This document shows, in pieces, positions 24,183-32,219 of a stretch of 64,000 nt of DNA (the first letter of the stretch is position 1; the number at the start of each line of letters is the position of its first letter). Location: contig NZ_JADPRT010000002.1 of NCBI RefSeq assembly GCF_015690355.1, positions 1 to 64,000 on the forward strand. Reading direction: 5' to 3'. This DNA is from Streptacidiphilus fuscans (GTDB lineage Bacteria > Actinomycetota > Actinomycetes > Streptomycetales > Streptomycetaceae). The position numbers were made by a program, and so were the translations under genes. A model generated the notes under the pieces. That model was not told where the DNA came from, made no database searches, and saw only the letters and a list, made by a program, of their open reading frames with translations.

Positions 24183-25145
24183 TCACTTCGCCAAGGCGGC
24201 GCGCAGAAAGGCGAGAATCTCGGCCTGGGCGGCGGTGGCCTGCGGTTCCAGACCGGGCAGGGTGAGGAACGCATGCCTGGCGCCCGGGTACTCGGTGAGT
24301 TGTACGGGCGTCCCGCATGCGCGCAGCCGCTCCGCGAAGCGGCGGCCGTGGTCGGCCAGCGCGTCCTGGGTGGGTACCACCACGAGTGCCGGGGCCAGTC
24401 CGCCCAGGTTGCCCGCGTACAACGGCGAGACCGCGCTCGCGTCGCCGCCCGCTGGGACCGCGAGGCGCCGCATGAGTTGCAGCTGCGGCAGGGCCGGAGT
24501 CGGGCTGTACGCGTACTCGGCGATCGAGGGATGGTCGGACATCGCCTCGGTCACGTCGACCGCGGGGTTGACCAGCACCTGGGCTTTGAGATCCACGCCG
24601 GACTCCCTGGCTCGGACGGCGCTCAGCGCGCTGATCAGCGCGCCGCAGCTCTCGCCGAAGACGGCCGTGCGCGACGGGTCGACGCCCCACTCCTCGGCGT
24701 GCCGCACCAGGTGGTCGAGTACGTCCCATCCGTCGTCGGCGGCGTCGGCCAGTGGGGTGTCCGGGGCGAGCAGGCGGTGCTCGACCGAGACGACGAGCGC
24801 GGGCAGGCGGGCGGCGAGGTGGCTGTTGGTCCAGTCGCACTGCGCCGCCGTGCCCACGAAACCGCCGCCGTGGACGTGGACCACGAGCGGCAGGCCGGTT
24901 CGGGGGGCGGAGCCGCCGTCTCCGGTCAGGCTCGGCCGGTAGGCGCGGACCGGGAGGTCGCGGCCAGGTAGCGCCACCTCGTGCCAGGCGATCACGGCGC
25001 CGGGGTCCGGCTCTCCGAGGATCGCCCGCGCCGCGTCGGAGGCGCGGAAGGCGTTCTCCGCATCCCGATAGGCCCGGAGTTCCTCCGCCGTGATCGCTGA
25101 GAAGTCCGGCTCCGGCGGCCGCGGCGCGGTGGTGGTCTCGCTCAT
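24183..25145 (-). CDS. Alpha/beta hydrolase (esterase), HSL family
   Basis: 320 residues. The hormone-sensitive-lipase family motifs are present: HGGGF at 92-96 (oxyanion hole), GESCG at 164-168 with S166 as nucleophile, D261 in VPTQDALADHG and H291 in GARHAF as triad partners. No signal peptide, so an intracellular esterase acting on short acyl esters. The nucleophile elbow has Cys rather than the usual Ala after Ser (GESCG instead of GDSAG), which is uncommon. It is divergent from the TetR gene with palindromes in between, so it is the likely target of that repressor. AAGGAC serves as ribosome site. Confidence 0.88.
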   Translation of the reverse strand: MSETTTAPRPPEPDFSAITAEELRAYRDAENAFRASDAARAILGEPDPGAVIAWHEVALPGRDLPVRAYRPSLTGDGGSAPRTGLPLVVHVHGGGFVGTAAQCDWTNSHLAARLPALVVSVEHRLLAPDTPLADAADDGWDVLDHLVRHAEEWGVDPSRTAVFGESCGALISALSAVRARESGVDLKAQVLVNPAVDVTEAMSDHPSIAEYAYSPTPALPQLQLMRRLAVPAGGDASAVSPLYAGNLGGLAPALVVVPTQDALADHGRRFAERLRACGTPVQLTEYPGARHAFLTLPGLEPQATAAQAEILAFLRAALAK

Positions 25146-25213
25146 GTGTCCTTCTTTCCTCCCGTTCGGATGCCGAGTGCCGGCCGCCGGACGTCAGGAG
25201 TCTCGTCGTGGTC

Positions 25214-25254
25214 GGACAATGCGGTTGTCCTCATTATGCGCGCACTGCGTGCAT
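25214..25254. promoter_or_regulatory. Two inverted repeats between esterase and TetR genes
   Basis: GGACAA-TGCGG-TTGTCC (25214-25230, perfect) and ATGCGCGCA-C-TGCGTGCAT (25236-25254, one mismatch), followed by two direct copies of GTGCATCAG (25249-25257, 25261-25269). The second palindrome, 44 nt before the TetR start, is the likely TetR operator. Confidence 0.5.
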
Positions 25255-25297
25255 CAGCAAGTGCATCAGTTAGGCTGAGTCCGACGAGAGGGGCGAG

Positions 25298-25987
25298 ATG
25301 ACTGGCCGCAGGCGATGGTCCACCGAGGAGATCCTGGACGCGGCGGTGGCACTGTTGCGCACGAGCGACGCAGAGTCGTTCAGCGTGCGCAAGCTCGCAG
25401 CCGCGTTGGGGACCGACTCCTCCAGCCTCTACCGGCACTTCCGCAACAAGACGGAACTGCTGCGCGCGGTTGCCGACCAGGTCCTGCTGGCCGCCATGGA
25501 CGGCTACCGCCCGGAGGGCGACTGGAAGCAGAGCATCATCGCCCTGGGGATGCGACTGCGCGAGGCCTTCGGCGAGCAGCCGCAACTCGCCGCGATCTGG
25601 GGACGCCACGGGTCCGGCGGCACCGGATCCCGGTTGGTGATGGAGGAGGTATTGCAGGCGCTGCGCGCGTCCGGCCTGCCCGACCAGGAGATCCCGGCGC
25701 GCTATCACCGCGTCGTGGTCCTCATCGCCGCGCTGATCTCCTCCGAGGCCGGTATCAGCACGGTCAGCCCCGAGGAGTACGAACAGGGGATGGAGCAGTT
25801 CCGCGTCGCCGTGCTCGGCGCGGACCCCGAACGCTTCCCCGCGCTGTCGCACTTCGCTCGCGATGTCCACCCCCTCGGCGCGGACCGGGGCGCCGCGTTC
25901 GAAGAGATCCTCGCCGCCCAACTCGCCCAGATCGAGGGCCAGATCGCGGCCCGGATCGAGGCCTCTGCCGAGTCGGCGAACCCGTGA
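25298..25987 (+). CDS. TetR/AcrR-family transcriptional repressor
   Basis: 229 residues. N-terminal HTH of the TetR class at about 8-55 (RRRWSTEEILDAAVALLR, FSVRKLAAALGTDSSSLYRH, FRNKTELLRAV) and a larger C-terminal ligand-binding domain of the TetR_C (tetracyclin-like) type. Divergent from the alpha/beta hydrolase gene; the pair fits a substrate-induced esterase system. The inducer would be the ester or its product, which cannot be deduced. A strong terminator follows at 25993-26022. GAGGGGCGAG precedes the ATG as ribosome site. Confidence 0.9.
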   Translation: MTGRRRWSTEEILDAAVALLRTSDAESFSVRKLAAALGTDSSSLYRHFRNKTELLRAVADQVLLAAMDGYRPEGDWKQSIIALGMRLREAFGEQPQLAAIWGRHGSGGTGSRLVMEEVLQALRASGLPDQEIPARYHRVVVLIAALISSEAGISTVSPEEYEQGMEQFRVAVLGADPERFPALSHFARDVHPLGADRGAAFEEILAAQLAQIEGQIAARIEASAESANP

Positions 25988-25992
25988 CACGT

Positions 25993-26022
25993 CGAAGGCC
26001 CCCGCGGGGACGGGGGCCTTCG
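25993..26022. terminator. Bidirectional terminator between TetR and ABC permease genes
   Basis: Perfect 12-bp stem CGAAGGCCCCCG / CGGGGGCCTTCG with a 6-nt loop, between convergent genes. Confidence 0.8.
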
Positions 26023-26050
26023 TCTCACGCCTGACGGTCGTGCGCGACGG

Positions 26051-28705
26051 TCAGTCCGTCTTGATCGCCTCCAGGGCGTTCAGCCGGGCCGCGCGGCGTG
26101 CCGGCCAGATGGCCGCCAGGACGCCGACGATCAGCGCCGCCGCGGCGAAGGCGCCGTACTGCGACCAGGGGATCTGCATCGAGTACGCGGAGAAGTGCGG
26201 CGCGATCAGGCGGCTCGCGGCCCAGGCCAGCAGGGTGCCCGCGCCCAGGCCGAGGATGGCGCCGAAGACCGAGATCATCAGCGACTCCAGCCGGACCATC
26301 CGCTTGACCTGACGGCGGTTCAGGCCGATCGCGCGCAGCATGCCGATCTCACGCGCCCGCTCGAAGACGGACATCGCCATGGTGTTGACCACGCCGATGA
26401 CGGCGACGATCACGGACATCCCGAGCAGCCCGTAGACCATGTACAGGATGCGGTTGATCATCGCGTCGGCCTGCGCCAGCAGGTCCTGCTTGGTCTCGAC
26501 CTGGAGGATCGGGCTGTTGCCGAGCGCCGACTTGATCGAGGCCTGCAGCGCCGAACCCGCCTGGCCGGGGGCGGCCTTGATGTAGACGGTCTCCAGGGTG
26601 TCGCTGTAGACGTGGCCCTTGGGCAGGGCCAGGTCCACCGTCAGGGCCGGGGACATCATCGTGTGCTGGTAGATGCCGGCCACCGTGACCTGCTTCTTCT
26701 TGCCGTCCGGCAGCGTCACCGTCAGCGACTGGCCCTGCTTCCAGCCGTTGGTGGTGGCGTCCTGCTGGTCGACCGCGACGCCGTTCGCGCCGAGGTTGTC
26801 GACGGTGCCGCTGACCATGGTGAAGTTGCGCACCTGCGAGATGGCCGTGGTGTCCACCGCGTCGGTGTCCTCGGTGACGCCGTTCACCGTCAGGGACAGC
26901 GCCTGCTGGCCGCTGACCGCGGCGACGCCGGGCACGGACTTCACCGAGGCGACGACCGAGGGGTCGAGCGCGCGGCCGTTGGCGTTGGCCAGCAGGTAGT
27001 CCGCGCTGACGCCCTTGGTGGCGACGGAGGCGAGGCCGTTCTGGAGCGAGTGGGTCAGCACGCCCATCGCGCTCATCAGGGTGAGGCCGATCATCAGCGC
27101 CGTGGCGGTCGCCGCCGTCCGGCGCGGGTTGCGCAGCGAGTTGCGGCGGGCCAGGCGGCCGGTCACGCCGAAGAGCGCGAGCAGCGGGGTGAACAGCGCG
27201 ATGACCGGGCGGGACAGCAGCGGGGTCAGCACGATGATGCCGATCAGCAGCAGTGCCGCGCCGCCGCCCATGACGCCGGACCGGCTGCCGGTGCTGCTGC
27301 CGGTCGCCTGGATGCCCAGGTAGATCAGCGCGCCACCGGCGGCGGCGAAGAGCAGGCCCAGGGTGTTACGGACGATCAGACTGCGCTGCTTCGGCGGCGC
27401 GTCGACGCTGCTCATGGCGGCGACCGGCGGGATCTTGGCCGCGCGACGGGCGGGCAGCCAGGCCGCCACCACCGTGATCAGGACACCGATCAGCACCGAG
27501 ACCAGCACCGAGGACGGGGTGATCACCAGCGAGTTGGTCGGCAGCGCGCCACCGGACTTGGCGATCAGGCCACGCATCCCGATCGCCAGCCCGAGGCCGA
27601 CGACGTAGCCGACGACCGACGAGAGCACGCCGACCAGCACCGCCTCGATCAGCACCGACCGCGTCACCTGACGGCGGCTCGCACCGACCGCGCGAAGCAG
27701 CGCCAGCTCACGGGTGCGCTGGGCGACCAGCATGGTGAAGGTGTTGGCGATCAGGAAGACGCCGACGAAGAGCGCCACGGCCGCGAAGGAGAGGAAGATC
27801 GTGTTCAGCGTCGAGGTGTCCGAGGCGACGGCCGTGGTCTGGTCGTCGATCAGGGTCTGGCCGGTCTCCGCCGTCAGGCCGGTCTGGCCCTGGATCGTCT
27901 GCTGCACCTCGGTCATCAGCTGCGCCTGGCTGGTGCCGGGCGTCGCGCTGAGGTCCACCTCCTGGTAGAGGCCGGGGTTGTAGAGGAGCTGCTGCGCGGT
28001 CGCGTTGTCGAACAGCGTCAACGTGCCACCGGCCTGGACCGCGCGGTCCGTGGTGGTGAAGATGCCGGTCAGCTTCTCCTTCAGCACCGGGCCGTCGATC
28101 GAGATGTCGACGGTGTCACCGATGTGGAAGCCGCCCTTGGCCGCGGTCCCGGAGTCCAGGGCGATCTCGCCGCTGGTGGTCGGGCCGGTGCCGGAGGTGA
28201 AGGTGTAGCGGGAGTCCTGGCCGTTCGCGCCCGGGGCGAAGTTGCCGCCGAGCGTCGAGAAGCCCTTGCCGATCAGGTTGTGCTGGGCGTCGGCGACACC
28301 GGTGAAGCCGGAGACGATCGGCTGGGCGGCGGAGACGCCGGGCAGGCCGGACAGCTTCGCGAAGGTCGCGTCGTCGATGCCGACGGGCTTCGCTGACGCG
28401 GCCGGACCGTGGCCGCCGCGCCCGAGCCCAGCGCCCTTCCCGCCGCCACCGCCACCGCCGCCGGGGCCGCCACCGCCCGGGCCGCCGCCACCGCCCGCGC
28501 CGCCGTGCGCGTTGGTGCCGTCGGCGTGCACGGCCACGGCGAGGTCGGAGTAGTTCTTGGTGAGCAGGTCCTTCATGCCCTGGTTGAGCGTCGCGGTGAA
28601 GACCAGGGTGCCGGCCACGAAGGCGACGCCGAGGAGCACCGCCAGCATGGTCATCAGGAGGCGCAGCTTGTGCGCCAGTACGTTGCGCAAGGCTGTGCGG
28701 AACAT
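26051..28705 (-). CDS. MacB/FtsX-type ABC transporter permease
   Basis: 884 residues. TM1 at about 16-38, a large outer MacB_PCD domain, three TMs (about 305-430), a second cluster of hydrophobic segments and MacB_PCD domain, then a C-terminal FtsX block (MGMSVIVAVIGVVNTMAMSV and RAREIGMLRAIGLNRRQVKR). This is the double-FtsX layout of actinomycete lipoprotein/peptide transporters (SalY/MacB-like), paired with one ATPase. An oddity is the Gly-rich stretch at residues 64-101 (runs of 5-8 Gly with Pro/Lys), inside the first outer domain, probably a disordered loop. Likely exports or extracts peptides, lipids or antibiotics, or works mechanically at the envelope. Confidence 0.9.
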   Translation of the reverse strand: MFRTALRNVLAHKLRLLMTMLAVLLGVAFVAGTLVFTATLNQGMKDLLTKNYSDLAVAVHADGTNAHGGAGGGGGPGGGGPGGGGGGGGKGAGLGRGGHGPAASAKPVGIDDATFAKLSGLPGVSAAQPIVSGFTGVADAQHNLIGKGFSTLGGNFAPGANGQDSRYTFTSGTGPTTSGEIALDSGTAAKGGFHIGDTVDISIDGPVLKEKLTGIFTTTDRAVQAGGTLTLFDNATAQQLLYNPGLYQEVDLSATPGTSQAQLMTEVQQTIQGQTGLTAETGQTLIDDQTTAVASDTSTLNTIFLSFAAVALFVGVFLIANTFTMLVAQRTRELALLRAVGASRRQVTRSVLIEAVLVGVLSSVVGYVVGLGLAIGMRGLIAKSGGALPTNSLVITPSSVLVSVLIGVLITVVAAWLPARRAAKIPPVAAMSSVDAPPKQRSLIVRNTLGLLFAAAGGALIYLGIQATGSSTGSRSGVMGGGAALLLIGIIVLTPLLSRPVIALFTPLLALFGVTGRLARRNSLRNPRRTAATATALMIGLTLMSAMGVLTHSLQNGLASVATKGVSADYLLANANGRALDPSVVASVKSVPGVAAVSGQQALSLTVNGVTEDTDAVDTTAISQVRNFTMVSGTVDNLGANGVAVDQQDATTNGWKQGQSLTVTLPDGKKKQVTVAGIYQHTMMSPALTVDLALPKGHVYSDTLETVYIKAAPGQAGSALQASIKSALGNSPILQVETKQDLLAQADAMINRILYMVYGLLGMSVIVAVIGVVNTMAMSVFERAREIGMLRAIGLNRRQVKRMVRLESLMISVFGAILGLGAGTLLAWAASRLIAPHFSAYSMQIPWSQYGAFAAAALIVGVLAAIWPARRAARLNALEAIKTD

Positions 28706-28780
28706 CGTGGGATTCCTTCTGCGGATGGAACGTTCGGGACTGAGGGCGGGCGGGTCGGTGACCCGCTCAGTGACGAGGCG

Positions 28781-29566
28781 TCAGCTGGTCCGGCCCTTGC
28801 CGTCGAAGCGCTTCATCCGCTCCAGCACGCTGTCCGCGGTGGGGTCGGCGAGCTCGTCCACGATCTTGCCGTCGGCGAGGAAGAGGACGCGGTCGGCGTA
28901 GGAGGCGGCCGTGGCGTCGTGGGTGACCATCACCACGGTCTGCTCGAACTCGCGGGCGCAGCGGCGCAGGAAGCCCAGGATCTCGGCGCCGGAGCGGGAG
29001 TCGAGGTTGCCGGTGGGCTCGTCCGCGAAGATGATCTCCGGACGCGAGGCCAGGGCGCGGGCGCAGGCCACGCGCTGCTGCTGGCCGCCGGAGAGCTGGC
29101 CGGGGCGGTGCGAGAGGCGGCCGGAGAGGCCGACGGTGTCGATGATCTGGTCCAGCCAGGCCTTGTCGGGCTTGCGGCCGGCGATGTCCAGGGTCAGCGT
29201 GATGTTCTCCAGCGCGGTCAGCGTCGGCACCAGGTTGAACGCCTGGAAGACGAAGCCGATCTTGTCGCGGCGCAGCTGGGTGAGCTTCTTGTCCTTGAGC
29301 TTGCTGAGCTCCACGTCCGCGATGGTGGCGGAGCCGCCGGATATGGTGTCGAGACCGGCCATGCAGTGCATCAGCGTGGACTTGCCGGAGCCCGACGGGC
29401 CCATGATCGCGGTGTACTCGCTGCGGCGGAACTCGACCGACACCCCGTCCAGCGCGACGACGCGGGTCTCACCCTCGCCGTAGATCTTGGTCAGGCCGGA
29501 CGCGCGGGCTGCGACCGCACCAGCCCTGGTCGCTCCATCGTTGGCCGGGGCCTGGGTCGTCGTCAC
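28781..29566 (-). CDS. ABC transporter ATP-binding protein (MacB/LolD-like)
   Basis: 261 residues from the GTG at 29566, preceded by AGGAG; an ATG 27 nt upstream (29593) is the alternative. Walker A GPSGSGKS 56-63, Q-loop Q108, signature LSGGQQQR 158-165, Walker B IIFADE 178-183, switch His H216, all intact. The sequence is of the LolD/MacB class, which works with FtsX-type permeases. The permease gene follows 75 nt downstream and the two surely form one transporter. A palindromic element lies upstream at 29673-29733. A short N-terminal Ala-rich tail (TTTQAPANDGATRAG) precedes the core. Confidence 0.93.
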   Translation of the reverse strand: MTTTQAPANDGATRAGAVAARASGLTKIYGEGETRVVALDGVSVEFRRSEYTAIMGPSGSGKSTLMHCMAGLDTISGGSATIADVELSKLKDKKLTQLRRDKIGFVFQAFNLVPTLTALENITLTLDIAGRKPDKAWLDQIIDTVGLSGRLSHRPGQLSGGQQQRVACARALASRPEIIFADEPTGNLDSRSGAEILGFLRRCAREFEQTVVMVTHDATAASYADRVLFLADGKIVDELADPTADSVLERMKRFDGKGRTS

Positions 29567-29672
29567 TGGGCACTCCTGTGCAAATCGGGTCACTGCGACG
29601 GTTCACCATCCTCACTGCTGGTGAGCGGCGAACCGTGGACCCCGGGGCCCATTCAGGGGGTGACCACGGATG

Positions 29673-29733
29673 TATCGGTGAGGTGATCTCCTCCTCCTCA
29701 GGTATGACAGCGGCCCTGTGGTGATCACCGATA
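29673..29733. promoter_or_regulatory. Inverted-repeat control region of the ABC transporter operon
   Basis: TATCGGTGA (29673-29681) and its complement TCACCGATA (29725-29733) flank a 43-nt stretch, and GGTGATCACC (29720-29729) is itself a palindrome. Arrangement suggests two half or full sites for one regulator upstream of the ATPase gene. Speculative. Confidence 0.35.
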
Positions 29734-29772
29734 ATCCGTTCGCGCCGACAGCCTCTGAGGGTCAGGCGCGGG

Positions 29773-31020
29773 TCAGGCGCGGGTGAACACCAGGGCGGCG
29801 TTGTGCCCGCCGAAGCCGAGTGAGGTCTTGACGGCGCAGTCGAACCGGGCCGGACGCGCCTGCTTCGCCACGATCTCGACCGGCACCTGCGGGTCCAGGG
29901 ACGAGAGGTTCGCCGTCGGCGGGACCAGGCCGTGTTCCAACGCCAGGACGGTGAGGGCCGCCTCGATGCCTCCGGCCGCGCCCAGGGTGTGGCCGGTCAT
30001 GGCCTTGGTGGAGGTGACCAGCGGGTGCTCGCCCAGGACGCGGCGGAGCACGGTGCTCTCGACGACGTCGTTGAGCACGGTCGAGGTGCCGTGCGCGTTG
30101 ACGTGACCCACGTCGGCCGCGCCGAGACCCGCGTCGGCGAGCGCCGTGCGCAGCGCGCGTTCGATGCCCGCGCCGTCCGGGTCCGGCGCGACCGGGGCGT
30201 ACGCGTCGTTGCTCGCGCCGTATCCGACCAGGTGCCCGCGGATGCGCGCGCCCCGGGCGCGTGCGTGCTCGGGGCGCTCCAGCACCAGCAGGCCCGCGCC
30301 CTCCCCGATGACGAAGCCGTCCCGGTCGGCGTCGAATGGACGGCAGGCCGAGGCCGGGTCGTCGCGGCGGGTGGAGACCGCCCGCAGCCGGCAGGCGCTG
30401 GCCACCAACAGCCGGGAGCAGACGGACTCGGCGCCCCCGGCGATGGCCACGTCGCACAGCCCCGCGCGCAGCAGCGCCCGCGCGGTGCCGATCGCGTCCG
30501 TGCCCGAGGCGCAGGCCGTGGTCACGGCGAGGCTGGGACCACGCGCGGGCAGGTCGCGGCAGACGCTCCCGGCGGCGCCGTTGACCGCTGCCAGCGGGGC
30601 CAGCGTGGGCGACACCCGTCGCGCGCCCTTCTCGGCCATGACGGCGGCCTGCGCGTCGTAGGAAGGCAGGCCGCCGTGGGCGGAGCCGATGACCACCGCG
30701 ACCCGGTCGCCGTCCCAGGACTGCGGGTCAAGCCCGGCGTCGGCGACGGCCTCGCGGGCCGCCAGCACGGCCAGGTGGGCGAAACGGTCCATCAGGCGCG
30801 CGCCCGCGACGCCGATCTCGGCCTGCGGGTCGAGGCCGTCGACCGTGTAGAAGAAGTCGCAGGACAGGTCGCGCAGCTCCTCGCGGAAGCGGATGCCGCG
30901 CGGCGCGTCGGCGGTGGTGACCTCCCGCCAGGTAGCGTCCGCGCCGACACCGGCCGCCGTGATCAGGCCGAGGCCGGTGACGGCGGCGGCGTAGCCGTCG
31001 CTCCCGTCGTCCGCCGTCAT
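29773..31020 (-). CDS. Beta-ketoacyl synthase (FabF-like), KS1 of the small polyketide-type operon
   Basis: 415 residues with a complete condensing-enzyme active site: C170 in TTACASGTDAIG, H310 in NAHGTST, K339 and H344 in STKAMTGHTLGAAGG, and the C-terminal KTSLGFGGHN. It would extend an ACP-bound acyl chain by decarboxylative condensation with malonyl-ACP. Sequence blocks (AGLCDVAIAGGAESVCSRLL, CRPFDADRDGFVIGEGAGLL) are shared with KS2 at 32220-33500, so the two arose by duplication. Its ATG overlaps the ACP stop by 4 nt (ATGA), so translation is coupled to the ACP. It is the last gene of the operon. Not a chain-length factor, since the Cys is kept. Confidence 0.9.
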   Translation of the reverse strand: MTADDGSDGYAAAVTGLGLITAAGVGADATWREVTTADAPRGIRFREELRDLSCDFFYTVDGLDPQAEIGVAGARLMDRFAHLAVLAAREAVADAGLDPQSWDGDRVAVVIGSAHGGLPSYDAQAAVMAEKGARRVSPTLAPLAAVNGAAGSVCRDLPARGPSLAVTTACASGTDAIGTARALLRAGLCDVAIAGGAESVCSRLLVASACRLRAVSTRRDDPASACRPFDADRDGFVIGEGAGLLVLERPEHARARGARIRGHLVGYGASNDAYAPVAPDPDGAGIERALRTALADAGLGAADVGHVNAHGTSTVLNDVVESTVLRRVLGEHPLVTSTKAMTGHTLGAAGGIEAALTVLALEHGLVPPTANLSSLDPQVPVEIVAKQARPARFDCAVKTSLGFGGHNAALVFTRA

Positions 31021-31256
31021 GCGCGCGCCCCCGTCTTGCTGTGCACGGCCTGTACCAGTTGGCCGACGGTGTCCCGCGAGGTGATCTGCACGTCGTCGAG
31101 GTCGATGTCCAGGCTGTCCTCGATGATCAGCCGGAGCTCCTCCAACGCCAGGGAGTCCAGGCCCAGTTGCCGCAGCGGCACCTCGTCGCTGATCGCGTCG
31201 GGGGCCACCCCGAACTTGCGGGTCAGCGCGGTGGCGATGTGCTCGGTGACGTCCAT
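31017..31256 (-). CDS. Acyl carrier protein
   Basis: 79 residues. S35 in GLDSLALEEL is the phosphopantetheine attachment site. Four-helix ACP profile and acidic composition. The local sequence (DSLALEELRLIIEDSLDIDL) is of the specialised-metabolism or discrete-ACP type rather than the primary AcpP (which has GADSLDTVEL). The stop codon overlaps the start of KS1. Lies between the hydrolase and KS1. It would carry the growing chain for both ketosynthases. Confidence 0.92.
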   Translation of the reverse strand: MDVTEHIATALTRKFGVAPDAISDEVPLRQLGLDSLALEELRLIIEDSLDIDLDDVQITSRDTVGQLVQAVHSKTGARA

Positions 31257-31293
31257 GGTGCTGTTCCTTCCGGGGGATACGACGGCGGGGTGT

Positions 31294-32178
31294 TCAGACG
31301 AGTGCGGGCGCGCAGGTGGCGAGGTAGTCGACGTCGTGCAGCGGCTGGTCGGTGAAGAACCTGACGACCAGGTCGACGCACTCGGCGGGACGCTCCAGCG
31401 TCGCCCAGTGGTCGGCCTCGGCGATGGTGACGAAGCTGCTGTCCTCGATGGTGGCCGCGAACTCCCGCTGGCGGCGGGCGTCGGAGACGGTGTCGTGCTC
31501 GCCGCAGAAGACCAGCGTCGGCACGCCGACCAGGCCGCCCGAGGTGTCCAGCCACTCGTCCGAGGAGCGGTTCAGCACGGCCAGGCCGTAGGGGAGCAGG
31601 GTGACGGCGTGGTGCACGATCCGCCGGACGTAACGGTGCGCCAGACGGCGGTTGCGGATCACGCGGCTCTCGTCCTGGCAGAGCCAGAAGCCCATGGTGA
31701 AGTCCACGAACTCCTGCTCGTGTCCGGCCGCGCCGCGCTCCGCGGCCGTCCGCCACTCCGTGCACTCCGCCTCGGTCAGGTTGGCGGGCGTCCCGCCGAG
31801 CATCAGGCGGGCGACGCGGCGGGGGTGACGCCGGGCGAAGGTGAAGGCGATCACCGAACCGAAGGAGTAGCCGAAGAGGTTGACCCGGTCGACCCCGGCG
31901 TCGTCGAGCACCGCCTCGACCACCTGGCACATCACGTCCATGCCCTGCCCCGGGCGGAGCTGGTCGGACGCGCCCGCGCCGGGCATGTCGACGGTGATCA
32001 GGTCCGCGACCGCGCCGACGCCCTCGTCGAAGGTGCCCCAGCCGTCCTTGTGCTGCAGGGCTCCGCCGAGCAGCAGCACCGGCTCGGTGGCCGGTCCCTC
32101 CTGCCGGGAGTTGACGATGCGTCGGTAGTGGCAGGTCAGACCCGCCACGGTGATCGTCCTGACCGTTTCGCCGTTCAT
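31294..32178 (-). CDS. Alpha/beta hydrolase in the ketosynthase operon
   Basis: 294 residues. Triad: S105 in LFGYSFGSV, D229 in FCGEHDTVSD, H257 in EADHWATLERP. It belongs to the general alpha/beta hydrolase-1 fold. In this setting it may act as a thioesterase releasing the ACP-bound chain, as a lactone/ester-forming or hydrolysing enzyme, or as an editing hydrolase. Start at 32178 is set by AGGAGA seven nt upstream; the frame also opens at 32222, overlapping the end of KS2. CQ and several extra cysteines are present (C84, C139, C167) but not conserved motif residues. Located between KS2 and the ACP in the same direction. Confidence 0.85.
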   Translation of the reverse strand: MNGETVRTITVAGLTCHYRRIVNSRQEGPATEPVLLLGGALQHKDGWGTFDEGVGAVADLITVDMPGAGASDQLRPGQGMDVMCQVVEAVLDDAGVDRVNLFGYSFGSVIAFTFARRHPRRVARLMLGGTPANLTEAECTEWRTAAERGAAGHEQEFVDFTMGFWLCQDESRVIRNRRLAHRYVRRIVHHAVTLLPYGLAVLNRSSDEWLDTSGGLVGVPTLVFCGEHDTVSDARRQREFAATIEDSSFVTIAEADHWATLERPAECVDLVVRFFTDQPLHDVDYLATCAPALV

Positions 32179-32219
32179 GGTTCTCCTTCGCTCACGCGCG
32201 TGCTGCTCATCTGCGTTAC

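Noticed and set aside
26195..28396. Open plus-strand frame of ~730 codons antisense to the ABC permease
   Set aside because: Composition (Gln/His/Arg/Asp without hydrophobic pattern) is typical of a shadow; the minus-strand FtsX permease is unambiguous.
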